DNA of 35,080 nucleotides from an uncultured Clostridia bacterium (GCA_944336125.1 CALVLA010000012.1:1-35080); one strand, 5' to 3'; shown: positions 25,026 to 31,443, numbered from the stretch's first letter. The notes: a model not told the origin generated them from the letters alone. Numbers and translations: made by a program.

Positions 25026-25559
25026 ATGGATTTGCGAGTACAAAGGACAAGAAAAAGTATAGTTAATGCGTTTTTACAATTAAGAGCAAAGCAACCGCTT
25101 GAAAAAATCAGCGTTAAGGAGCTTTCCGACCTTGCTGTCATAAACAAGGCGACGTTTTACCTTTACTTTAAAGATATTTACGAATTGGCTGAAAGCCTCG
25201 AATATGAACTTATCGACACAGTACTCAAGGAAATGCCTGAAATCGATTTGTTTGCTTCAAATCCGTCCGAGTGTGTATTTAAAATTGCCGAATGCATAAA
25301 AGCAAAGGGAAAACTTTTTGAAGTGTTGTTTTCAAACGGCAGACAGGAAATTTTTATTTCCCAGCTTGAAAAAAAAGTAAAATCGGTTGTATATGAAAAA
25401 AATCCGGAACTCAGGAGCAATTTGAAATACGACCTTATGCTTACTGTTTTGATGCAAGGAGTGCTTAACGCGTTGTTCAGCAACGACTTTCAGCACAGAC
25501 CCGAAGTAGTATCCTCCTTAGGCGAAATAGCCGACAGCATAGTAATAAATTGCAAATGA
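25026..25559 (+). CDS. TetR/AcrR family transcriptional regulator
   Basis: The 177-aa protein has an N-terminal helix-turn-helix, RTRKSIVNAFLQL then KISVKELSDLAVINKATFYLYFKDIYEL, the classical TetR DNA-binding pattern. Its C-terminal ligand domain resembles the DhaS/TetR_C family. The ATG at 25026 follows TGAGG with about 6-nt spacing. No target operon is adjacent on the same strand. It is monocistronic, and its terminator abuts the accessory island. Confidence 0.88.
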   Translation: MDLRVQRTRKSIVNAFLQLRAKQPLEKISVKELSDLAVINKATFYLYFKDIYELAESLEYELIDTVLKEMPEIDLFASNPSECVFKIAECIKAKGKLFEVLFSNGRQEIFISQLEKKVKSVVYEKNPELRSNLKYDLMLTVLMQGVLNALFSNDFQHRPEVVSSLGEIADSIVINCK

Positions 25560-25590
25560 AATGCGCTGCCAAATGGCAGCGCATTTTTTT
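25560..25590 (+). terminator. Terminator of the TetR-family gene
   Basis: The stem AATGCGCTGCCA with TGGCAGCGCATT (25560-25585) is followed by T7. Confidence 0.88.
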
Positions 25591-25609
25591 GAGTAAAAGC
25601 TCCCCTATT

Positions 25610-25657
25610 AAAAAAGACACGAGCAGGGCGAAAGCCTAAGTCGTGTCTTTTCATGGC
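25610..25657 (-). terminator. Former terminator of tRNA-Ser, copy 1
   Basis: Read on the minus strand, the partial tRNA end at 25654-25674 is followed by AAAAGACACGA, a loop, and TCGTGTCTTTTTT. This is a tRNA terminator in its original place. It is repeated at 25749-25795. Confidence 0.75.
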
Positions 25658-25674
25658 GGAGACGGTGGGATTCG
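25654..25674 (-). mobile_element. Left attachment site: 3' end of a tRNA-Ser gene
   Basis: These 21 bases are identical to the last 21 bases (including CCA) of the intact tRNA-Ser(CGA) at 29718-29738 in the same orientation. The match stops abruptly at 25675. Downstream lies the tRNA terminator, so this is the chromosomal remainder of the gene after an element inserted and supplied a new 3' end. The distance between copies is 4,064 bp. Confidence 0.75.
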
Positions 25675-25748
25675 CAAGGAGCAAGGCGACGGAACAGTGA
25701 AGCCGTGCTGAGCGTCACGTCATTTCGCCTTCACATCGTCGGAGCAAC

Positions 25749-25795
25749 AAAAAAGACACGAGCAGGGCATAGCCGGTATCGTGTCTTTTCATGGC
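25749..25795 (-). repeat. tRNA-Ser terminator, copy 2
   Basis: The two arms at 25749-25768 and 25779-25795 repeat those at 25610-25629 and 25641-25657 exactly, including CATGGC. Only the loop differs. The tRNA sequence itself is not continued beyond TGGC, so this copy may mark an earlier insertion at the same site. Confidence 0.65.
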
Positions 25796-25883
25796 AGAAG
25801 GCTACCTATTGCCTCATTTTACCCCTTTCTAATAGGTGTGCAACAACCATTTGTCTCATCTGCAAAACTCAGTACAAAAAAAT

Positions 25884-25915
25884 AGGCGATTGCAGACCTA
25901 TTTCTGCAATCGCCT
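25884..25915. terminator. Terminator-like hairpin in the island
   Basis: The 13-bp perfect stem AGGCGATTGCAGA with 25903-25915 lies just after the stop codon of the recombinase scrap on the minus strand and probably ended its transcript. Confidence 0.6.
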
Positions 25916-25923
25916 TTCTGCTC

Positions 25924-26112
25924 TTATGCTCTTTTTATCGTTATGGTCTCCGTTATGCCACACTTGAAGTGGAAATCCAGAGTGTAATTGTTCCTTACCA
26001 CAATTATGTCCACGAGTGACCTAAATTGCTCGGCGAGAGGATCAGGTCTTAACCATTTAGAAATCCCGCACGTCTCCAAGCATAATACCAATCCTTTGTC
26101 AGATATTTCATA
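25924..26112 (-). pseudogene. C-terminal remnant of a large serine recombinase
   Basis: About 60 codons are open on the minus strand without a start codon. The reading RPDPLAEQFRSLVDIIVV followed by DFHFKCGITETITI resembles the end of large serine recombinases, where an FRxLVxxIxV strand is followed by a hydrophobic strand and a short tail. The catalytic and DNA-binding domains are missing. It would be what is left of the integration enzyme of this or an earlier element. Identification rests on about 40 residues and needs a profile search. Confidence 0.5.
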
Positions 26113-26177
26113 TTAGATCCCCATCGCCTTGCCGAAAAAGGTAAATAGATTATATCCCCCCTATCTACGGTTTTCAT
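26049..26177 (-). CDS. Short ORF (42 aa) behind a regulated promoter
   Basis: An ATG at 26177, preceded by GAGG at 8-nt spacing, opens a 42-codon frame starting MKTVDRGDIIYLPFSARRW and rich in Trp, Tyr and Arg. A TTGACA-17-TATAAC promoter with a 16-bp palindrome lies just upstream (26203-26235). The frame overlaps the recombinase remnant in another frame, so it may be the truncated start of a gene, joined by deletion. No family is recognised. The regulatory signals make it worth listing despite its length. Confidence 0.4.
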   Translation of the reverse strand: MKTVDRGDIIYLPFSARRWGSNMKYLTKDWYYAWRRAGFLNG

Positions 26178-26202
26178 ATTGAATACCTCGGTTGTCGGAA
26201 AT

Positions 26203-26235
26203 AATTGTTATAACAATTTTGTGAGTTTGTGTCAA
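26203..26235 (-). promoter_or_regulatory. Promoter with palindromic operator
   Basis: On the minus strand: perfect -35 TTGACA (26235-26230), a 17-bp spacer and -10 TATAAC (26212-26207). The perfect 16-bp palindrome AATTGTTATAACAATT (26203-26218) is laid over the -10, the usual place for a repressor operator. Confidence 0.6.
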
Positions 26236-26269
26236 AGAGCAGTGAGCCATACCGTAGTAATATAGCAAC

Positions 26270-26301
26270 GAAAAAACCAGCAAGCCTAAACTCGCTGGTT
26301 T
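26270..26301 (-). terminator. Terminator of the DUF262 gene
   Basis: The stem GAAACCAGC/GCTGGTTT (26274-26281 with 26294-26301) is followed on the minus strand by T6, about 50 bp after the DUF262 stop codon. Confidence 0.75.
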
Positions 26302-26349
26302 CTTTGACTTGGACTCCAATATTGCATTCAAAACAGTGTCTCTCAAAAC

Positions 26350-28908
26350 CTAACTTAGGATTATATTCTCAAAATTCCTAATATCGCCATTAAGCAATGA
26401 ATCCAACGCTTGACTAAAATTATTCATAGTCTCTTGCAGGCCTTTGCTCATTTCATCTGCAGGGAACAATTCCCGGGAGAAAACAATGACACGCCGCCGT
26501 CTTTTTGTGAGTTTGGGCGTGCCGTTCTTGTCATACGTTACGTTGGTAAAATCGCTGTGTGCAATACTCTTGTTAAATATCTCCTCACACTCTTTATCGG
26601 CACGAGTGGATATTTTACAAGTCACACACACCCCGCTTGGCGCTCCGCACTCGAACTCATAAATTACCAAGCGTCCACCATCCCAAGGGCACTGACTGCT
26701 ATTCGATTTGATTGCATCAACCCCTGGTGTCGTGCAAAGAACTTTATCTTCATGCCTTTCAACCCACGGGAAGTTATAATGTGACTTGAGGCGTTCACTT
26801 AAATAGAACGCATAATCCTTTGGCGAAGTTCGTAATAACTCTGGTCTGGGTTGACGCCCGTCATTCACAAATTCGATATTGAGCAAGTTCCGTTTTTGTT
26901 CATCCGTGATTTGTATTGACCATCTTTCAGATATAAACTCTAGAAGGCGCATACCTCTGTCATAAATACACTGTGCTGTCCAATCTCGGTTGTTCGCCAC
27001 CTCAATCTCTGAATGCGAACCGTTCACATATCCTCGGCGTTTTTTATTTTTAGGATTCTTTTTTTCCTCGAAACTATCATTTTGTAAAGATGAATTAATA
27101 CTCTGAGACAAGGGAAGCAAATTACCAAGAGAACCTGATAGTATATTGTTTTCTTCTTCTGTATAATCCCTGAATTGGTTTTCCCAATACCATTCGGTCG
27201 GGGTCTGCGGCAAAATGTGTTCAATGGACACTCTATCCTTTTCGCTGGTTGTAAAGAGCCGCCATGAAGTCATAATGCCGTCTCTCTGCAAACCTCTTTT
27301 CCCTGTAAGCATTGCCTCATACTCAAAAAAGAAATACCTCAATCCCCACCAAGAATAAAACCCACCTCCTGAATTGAACATTTTTTTGACTCTGGCGACG
27401 AAGGAATCAATAGCCGTTTTGTCATCGTCAACAAGTAAGTTCAGACTTTCTGTAATAGTAGCAATCGGCAATTCACCTCTTAAGAGTTGCCTCGACTTAT
27501 TGTAGTAATCGCTACTCAAATAATTCGCCTGGTATCCTGCAAGACGGAAAAATACAAAAATAAACCGCTCGATGGCTTTATATAAGTTACATCTCTCCAA
27601 ACTCGTCGTAGAGTCTTTTAAGGACATTGCCGCCACTACCAATGGTCTGAAGTATCCTATACCAATACGATTCAATCTGTCTATGTATGTCTTCTCGTCC
27701 TCAGTTGCCAAATAACCCTTATCATAAGGAAACCAACTATAATACCAGTATTCAGCAAAATGCTGAAGATTTTTTACATACCTATCAATCTCCATTGGTG
27801 TAACTACGGTTGCGGGAATATCCTCCTGCTCTTCCGTGGAATCATCAATTGTGTAGTCTGCCTCCTCATCCGACAATGGAGTGTCATGTTCCTCCTCTGT
27901 CGAAACGCTATGCTCGGAAAAAACATTCTTCGCCGAAAACCGCCTCAACAGAAAATGGATGTAATCATCGCCCCGTTTTCTTGAATAATGAAAATAAGTG
28001 ATCCAATGGGCTCGTAAGAATTCATCATCCGACAAGGGTTCAACATTGCGCCCCAGTTGGTAGTATATTTCTTTCCAAGCCTCATTTATATCCTTTCTGA
28101 TTCTTTCTCGATCGTCATCATCCAAACAGTCTTTATCAAACAACGTCGTTAAATAAATGAGTCTGTTTTTTAACAATTCCAGATTCGTTAGGCGTTTCCC
28201 TCGATTATTCATCGTTTCAAACGCCACATACACGTCATAGTCGCTGTCTATATCATGTATGTTAAACATGAGTTGTTGAGTCAGTTTGTGAAACAGTATT
28301 TCTACTTCTTCAAGGCCATATTTATCGTATAGAGCCTTGATATTTTCTCTAAAAAACTTTTTTGCATTAGCAAGATTTTTTGTGTAAAATGATTCTTCCA
28401 CTGTTCCGCCGTTGGGCTCATCATATATTTTATGAATGAGAAATTTGGAACTCGGATTCCCCTCCTCGTATCCGAATAAAAACGTAGTTATAATATGATT
28501 CGGCGGTCTCTTCCTTGAAATATACTTTTCGCGGATCTCCTTAAGCGAACTGTCACAGAAATAAATTTCGTCCTCTGTTTTGCCTGAATGTAATTGGCTG
28601 ATAAACATAAGGATTTCATGGACAAAAATTGAAAAGGTCGTCAGCCTTTGCTGCCCATCGACAATATGATAGAGTTTGTATCCTTTGTTTATCAGCCAAC
28701 GGTCTTCATCGTATTCCGAACTTGTTGTATCTGCTTTCTTAATGGATAATAGCCCCGTATAATGATTTTTCCCCTGCGGGAGATTAATTAAATCCTCCCA
28801 AAAATCGACGAGTTGGTCTGTTCCCCAAGCATATCCTCGCTGATAGTCGGGAATACGGAAAATACGTTCATTGAAGATTTCTGAAAACGACTTCAATTCG
28901 TTCGGCAT
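26350..28908 (-). CDS. DUF262/DUF1524 protein, GmrSD-like probable type IV restriction enzyme
   Basis: The 852-aa protein has an N-terminal DUF262 domain with RIPDYQRGYAWG (18-29) and the ParB-like VDGQQRLTTF (83-92), which hydrolyses nucleotides to drive the enzyme. A middle helical region includes an acidic stretch (335-365). The DUF1524 nuclease domain has SIEHILPQT (H564) and GNLLPLSQSIN (595-605), an HNH-like His-Me motif. About 160 extra residues follow (690-852), with two Cys pairs (CPWDGG and CVTCK regions). GmrSD proteins cut DNA carrying modified bases, as in phages. It is intact, has its own TTGTAC-17-TAAATA promoter and a terminator, and lies in a mobile island, so phage defence is the likely role. 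The exact target modification is unknown. Confidence 0.85.
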   Translation of the reverse strand: MPNELKSFSEIFNERIFRIPDYQRGYAWGTDQLVDFWEDLINLPQGKNHYTGLLSIKKADTTSSEYDEDRWLINKGYKLYHIVDGQQRLTTFSIFVHEILMFISQLHSGKTEDEIYFCDSSLKEIREKYISRKRPPNHIITTFLFGYEEGNPSSKFLIHKIYDEPNGGTVEESFYTKNLANAKKFFRENIKALYDKYGLEEVEILFHKLTQQLMFNIHDIDSDYDVYVAFETMNNRGKRLTNLELLKNRLIYLTTLFDKDCLDDDDRERIRKDINEAWKEIYYQLGRNVEPLSDDEFLRAHWITYFHYSRKRGDDYIHFLLRRFSAKNVFSEHSVSTEEEHDTPLSDEEADYTIDDSTEEQEDIPATVVTPMEIDRYVKNLQHFAEYWYYSWFPYDKGYLATEDEKTYIDRLNRIGIGYFRPLVVAAMSLKDSTTSLERCNLYKAIERFIFVFFRLAGYQANYLSSDYYNKSRQLLRGELPIATITESLNLLVDDDKTAIDSFVARVKKMFNSGGGFYSWWGLRYFFFEYEAMLTGKRGLQRDGIMTSWRLFTTSEKDRVSIEHILPQTPTEWYWENQFRDYTEEENNILSGSLGNLLPLSQSINSSLQNDSFEEKKNPKNKKRRGYVNGSHSEIEVANNRDWTAQCIYDRGMRLLEFISERWSIQITDEQKRNLLNIEFVNDGRQPRPELLRTSPKDYAFYLSERLKSHYNFPWVERHEDKVLCTTPGVDAIKSNSSQCPWDGGRLVIYEFECGAPSGVCVTCKISTRADKECEEIFNKSIAHSDFTNVTYDKNGTPKLTKRRRRVIVFSRELFPADEMSKGLQETMNNFSQALDSLLNGDIRNFENIILS

Positions 28909-28954
28909 AATAAATTCCTATATTTACCTGTTAATAATACACCGTACAACGTAT

Positions 28955-29152
28955 TTACTTTTTGAAACGCTGTACCCATTTGCTGCAACTTGCCGTTCCA
29001 TTCATTTGTGCCCCGTTAAATCCTCCACCAGCACATTTTGCTCTTTCGTTTTGGTCGAACTCAACATAGGAGCAAAACACGTCTGGGGTTTGCTTCCCGC
29101 ACCAATGAGAGCAGGTGGCACAAATTTTCCAATTACTCGGAAGTTTCTGCAT
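28955..29152 (-). CDS. 65-aa cysteine-rich protein
   Basis: The product has six Cys (11, 14, 18, 27, 40, 56) in the pattern CX2CX3C...C...C...C, with WKICATCSHWC at the N-terminus and SCSKWVQRF at the end. It probably binds zinc or an iron-sulfur cluster. Similar short Cys-rich proteins occur in mobile regions of Bacillota; function is unknown. The start is the ATG at 29152, because GGAGG lies eight bases upstream. A longer frame begins at 29167, but its ATG lies in the ribosome site itself. It is upstream of the DUF262 gene on the same strand (46-bp gap) and could be co-transcribed. Confidence 0.65.
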   Translation of the reverse strand: MQKLPSNWKICATCSHWCGKQTPDVFCSYVEFDQNERAKCAGGGFNGAQMNGTASCSKWVQRFKK

Positions 29153-29203
29153 AAATGTTACCTCCATAAATATTATTTCTTTGAGTGAAACTCAAAATCA
29201 GCA

Positions 29204-29429
29204 TCAAGCATCCATAATATTATCTGTCCAAAGTTCGCATTGCGTCATAACTGTTTTTACCGCATCCTCCATGCCTTCGGGCGGATATTTGTGTTTTTTC
29301 AGCAACTTCTTTATTAAAAGACGCATCTTTGCTTGGCGGTCCCGCTTTGAGCCACTCAACTATCGTGCGCCGAAATTGCTCTGGTAAGTAACCGTCCCTC
29401 ATTGCCAATCGCGTTGATAAAATTTTCAT
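29204..29429 (-). pseudogene. hsdR: Remnant of type I restriction subunit HsdR, C-terminus
   Basis: The minus strand between 29359 and 29204 encodes, in one frame, KRDRQAKMRLLIKKLLKKHK followed by YPPEGMEDAVKTVMTQCELW and a stop. This is the characteristic end of many HsdR (type I endonuclease) subunits. The preceding RRTIVEW belongs to the same protein but lies in the other frame, so there is a one-base shift near 29352. The 69-codon frame 29429-29220 starts MKILSTRLAMRDG behind a good promoter and AAGGAGG. It appears to join an unrelated start to the broken hsdR tail. The rest of hsdR and hsdM/hsdS is absent. Confidence 0.6.
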
Positions 29430-29479
29430 GGCGATTTCCTCCTTACTTATAGAATACCATAAATCGCCTCAATAGTCAA
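29430..29479 (-). promoter_or_regulatory. Promoter and inverted repeat upstream of the broken hsdR frame
   Basis: On the minus strand: -35 TTGACT (29479-29474), a 17-bp spacer, -10 TATTCT (29456-29451), then AAGGAGG. The 8-bp inverted repeat GGCGATTT (29468-29461) / AAATCGCC (29437-29430) brackets the -10 and ribosome site and could be an operator or an RNA stem. Beyond it, 29480-29613 shows nothing recognisable. Confidence 0.55.
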
Positions 29480-29613
29480 TTTGAAAAGGTTTGGAAGGGT
29501 GGCATAAAACGATATAATTCTCGATATGTTCCCACAACCGAGTATATTTTATCGTCTTAAACTACCCAGAAAAATACATAAATTCTCACTCCTTTTCGCC
29601 CCTCGGAACAAAG

Positions 29614-29660
29614 AAAAATCACCCTTTATGCTCTGGTATAAGCATAAAAGGTGATTTTTT
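29614..29660. terminator. Terminator-like hairpin near the right end of the island
   Basis: The long imperfect stem AAAAATCACC...GGTGATTTTT (29614-29632 with 29641-29659) has T-tracts on both strands. It lies just inside the attachment site, so it may have ended an element gene that is now lost or may serve tRNA-Ser. Confidence 0.6.
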
Positions 29661-29717
29661 GCTCCAATTTTGCCCCCAAACGGCTATTTCCGTTCGAGAC
29701 AAATTAGAGTTTCGACG

Positions 29718-29808
29718 TGGCGGAGACGGTGGGATTCGAACCCACGTGCCCCGTAAAGGGCAAAACGATTTCGAGTCGTTCTCGTTATGACCGCTTCGAT
29801 ACGTCTCC
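29718..29808 (-). tRNA. tRNA-Ser (anticodon CGA), right attachment site
   Basis: A class II tRNA with acceptor GGAGACG (29808-29802) pairing 29722-29728, encoded CCA (29718-29720), anticodon loop CTCGAAA (CGA) and a long variable arm. Its last 21 bases are repeated at 25654-25674, so the 3' end seems to have been supplied by the inserted element. A perfect consensus promoter lies upstream. Confidence 0.95.
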
Positions 29809-29828
29809 TTGCTGTTAAAAGCTTTTGT

Positions 29829-29857
29829 ATTATATAATTTTTTACTTGGTTTGTCAA
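29829..29857 (-). promoter_or_regulatory. Consensus promoter of tRNA-Ser(CGA)
   Basis: On the minus strand: -35 TTGACA (29857-29852), a 17-bp spacer and -10 TATAAT (29834-29829), all consensus. Confidence 0.88.
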
Positions 29858-29860
29858 TTT

Positions 29861-29886
29861 AAAACGCCTGCATTTGCAGGCGTTTT
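29861..29886. terminator. Terminator of the degV gene
   Basis: The perfect 12-bp stem AAAACGCCTGCA with TGCAGGCGTTTT follows the DegV stop codon on the minus strand. Confidence 0.8.
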
Positions 29887-29895
29887 AATTTTCTT

Positions 29896-30747
29896 TTATT
29901 TTCCTGTGTTAAGATACAAAACACCAAGTGTTCCAGGTCCGCAATGCGAGGTTATGGTCGACCCGGCAATCGTTTCGATTACGTTTTCGAACTTTGTGTT
30001 CTCCTTGATAAGTTGTCTTACTTCGTCAAGAATTTCATCGTCTATTTTGGTGTATGTGATAAACACCCTTTTATTGTCAGGTGTATTGAAATCTTCAAAA
30101 ATATCTTCGAGATATTTTCTGATTGCCCTCCTGCCTGTTTTTGAAAAATACTTGTTGTAAACGACAATTTCACCGTCTTTAAGCACAAGTGCCGGTTTGA
30201 TTTTAAGTTTTGTAGCCGCAAATGCAGTCAATCCGCTGCATCTGCCGCCCTTGTAAAGGTACTCCATTGTATTTACGACAAATGAAGCCTGAGTGTTTTC
30301 AGCCCATACAAGCGCCGCCTGATAAATTTCCTCGGCGCTTTTTCCTTCCTCCACCATGTCGCAAGCCGCAAGAATCTGCAGTCCGATACCAGTGGAAAGA
30401 CTTTTGCTGTCCACTACGTACACGTTTTCAAATTCCTCCGCCGCTCTGCACGCGCTTTTGTACATAAGCGAAAGTTTGTCGGAAATGCTGAAATGCACCA
30501 CCGAATAACCCTCATCGGTATACTGCTTGAAAAATTCTTTAAAATTTTCCTCGTTTCTTGCCGCAGTTTTCGGCAAAATGTTCTTTTCAGCCACAAATTT
30601 ATAGATATCGTCAGGAACAATATCGGTTCCGTCCAAATACTCTTCGCCTCCGAGATTGACGATAATCGGAATTACGCCAATATTTTTTTCCTCGAACAAT
30701 GAATTCAAATCTGCTGCGCTGTCACAGGTAATTTTTACTTTGTTCAT
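29896..30747 (-). CDS. DegV family fatty-acid-binding protein
   Basis: The 283-aa product matches DegV: ITCDSAADL at the N-terminus, the VIPIIVNLGGEEYLDG strand, VHFSISDKLSLMYKSA, and the C-terminal GPGTLGVLYLNTGK. DegV proteins bind a fatty acid; in some Bacillota they (FakB) present it to the kinase FakA for phosphorylation. No fakA is in the window, so the specific role is open. GGAGG precedes the ATG at 30747, and a perfect promoter lies upstream. Confidence 0.92.
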   Translation of the reverse strand: MNKVKITCDSAADLNSLFEEKNIGVIPIIVNLGGEEYLDGTDIVPDDIYKFVAEKNILPKTAARNEENFKEFFKQYTDEGYSVVHFSISDKLSLMYKSACRAAEEFENVYVVDSKSLSTGIGLQILAACDMVEEGKSAEEIYQAALVWAENTQASFVVNTMEYLYKGGRCSGLTAFAATKLKIKPALVLKDGEIVVYNKYFSKTGRRAIRKYLEDIFEDFNTPDNKRVFITYTKIDDEILDEVRQLIKENTKFENVIETIAGSTITSHCGPGTLGVLYLNTGK

Positions 30748-30774
30748 ACTTGCCTCCGCAGTTATAGTATTTTT

Positions 30775-30803
30775 ATTATAATGATGATTTGTTGATTTGT
30801 CAA
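30775..30803 (-). promoter_or_regulatory. Consensus promoter of the degV gene
   Basis: On the minus strand: -35 TTGACA (30803-30798), a 17-bp spacer and -10 TATAAT (30780-30775). Confidence 0.85.
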
Positions 30804-30823
30804 TTTAATTAGTAATTCGCCGA

Positions 30824-31294
30824 TTAGTTTTCTTCCGTGAGCTCTCCGAAATCTGCCACAATTATTTCCTTTAGCATTTTTGGCGACATTTCGACCTGAG
30901 CGCCCACCTTACCGGCGCTGAAACAAATAGTTTCAAAATTTTCTGCCGACTTGTCAATAACTGTGCGAAAACTTTTTTTCATGGCAATTGGAGAACACCC
31001 GCCGTGAATATAACCGGTAAGCGGAAGAAGTTCCTTTTGCTTAATCATCGCGACGGATTTTACGCCCACCTGCTTTGCGGCTTTTTTCAAATCAAGAGTT
31101 TTTGCCACGGGAATTACAAAAACATAGTGATTTTTGTCTGAACCGCAAGTAACCAACGTTTTAAAAACGGAATCGGCATTTTTCTGCAACGCCGCCGCCA
31201 CCGACACGCCGTCAGTAAGCTGTGCGTCGTAAAAGTAAGCGTTATATTGTATTTTGCGTTTGTCGAGAATACGCATCACGTTTGTTTTTTCCAC
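30824..31294 (-). CDS. ybaK: Cys-tRNA(Pro)/Cys-tRNA(Cys) deacylase (YbaK/EbsC)
   Basis: The 156-aa protein removes mischarged amino acid from tRNA-Pro, a free-standing editing enzyme. It shows the family start EKTNVMRILDK, the SVFKTLVTCGS segment with its conserved Lys, and GYIHGGCSPIAMKK. The start is the GTG at 31294, since homologues begin with the KTNxMR motif at this point. Upstream frame extension to 31354 reads through the promoter. The GTG has no Shine-Dalgarno and sits 6 nt after a -10 box, so the mRNA may be leaderless. Confidence 0.9.
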   Translation of the reverse strand: MEKTNVMRILDKRKIQYNAYFYDAQLTDGVSVAAALQKNADSVFKTLVTCGSDKNHYVFVIPVAKTLDLKKAAKQVGVKSVAMIKQKELLPLTGYIHGGCSPIAMKKSFRTVIDKSAENFETICFSAGKVGAQVEMSPKMLKEIIVADFGELTEEN

Positions 31295-31300
31295 TAGATA

Positions 31301-31330
31301 ACTATAATGCCCAAAGCGTTCAATTGTCAA
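31301..31330 (-). promoter_or_regulatory. Promoter of ybaK, abutting the start codon
   Basis: On the minus strand: perfect -35 TTGACA (31330-31325), an 18-bp spacer and -10 TATAGT (31306-31301). The expected transcription start coincides with the GTG at 31294. Confidence 0.7.
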
Positions 31331-31398
31331 TAATAAAACGAGTTTACTTTTCAATTTTTAAAAAACTTTAAATTTGCCAACAAAACCGTATTTAATTA

Positions 31399-31425
31399 TG
31401 TATATTAAGTGATATGTGATATAAT
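31399..31425 (+). promoter_or_regulatory. Promoter region of sigma/anti-sigma module 2
   Basis: An extended -10, TGATATAAT (31417-31425), lies 19 bp before the start codon; no good -35 is present. The 14-mer TGTATATTAAGTGA at 31399-31412, in the -35 zone, recurs at 33098-33111 after the module. It may be a binding site for an activator or the ECF polymerase. Confidence 0.5.
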
Positions 31426-31443
31426 CATTGCCAAAGGTGTGTG

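Larger units (their letters stand above)
25675..29738. mobile_element. tRNA-Ser-integrated accessory island (decayed)
   Basis: This stretch is bounded by a 21-bp direct repeat of the tRNA-Ser 3' end. It holds gene scraps from mobile and restriction systems (recombinase C-terminus, hsdR C-terminus), an intact DUF262/DUF1524 gene, a small Cys-rich gene, and several isolated hairpins. The flanks are core genes. Coding density is low outside the large gene. No intact integrase remains, so the element is probably immobile. 25675-26048 itself holds only hairpins and the recombinase scrap. Confidence 0.7.

Noticed and set aside
25490..25684. 64-codon minus-strand frame across the tRNA-Ser fragment and terminator
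   Set aside because: It is a translation of the tRNA end and terminator, not a gene.
25705..26019. 104-codon plus-strand frame in the island
   Set aside because: It runs through terminator copy 2 and opposite the recombinase remnant, with no start signal.
26161..26346. 61-codon minus-strand open frame after the DUF262 gene
   Set aside because: It reads through the DUF262 terminator hairpin and the regulated promoter at 26203-26235; no ribosome site.
26350..29430. A BREX or DISARM type multi-gene defence system
   Set aside because: None of the partner genes (methyltransferase, PglZ, large ATPase) is present; only a single restriction-like gene is intact.
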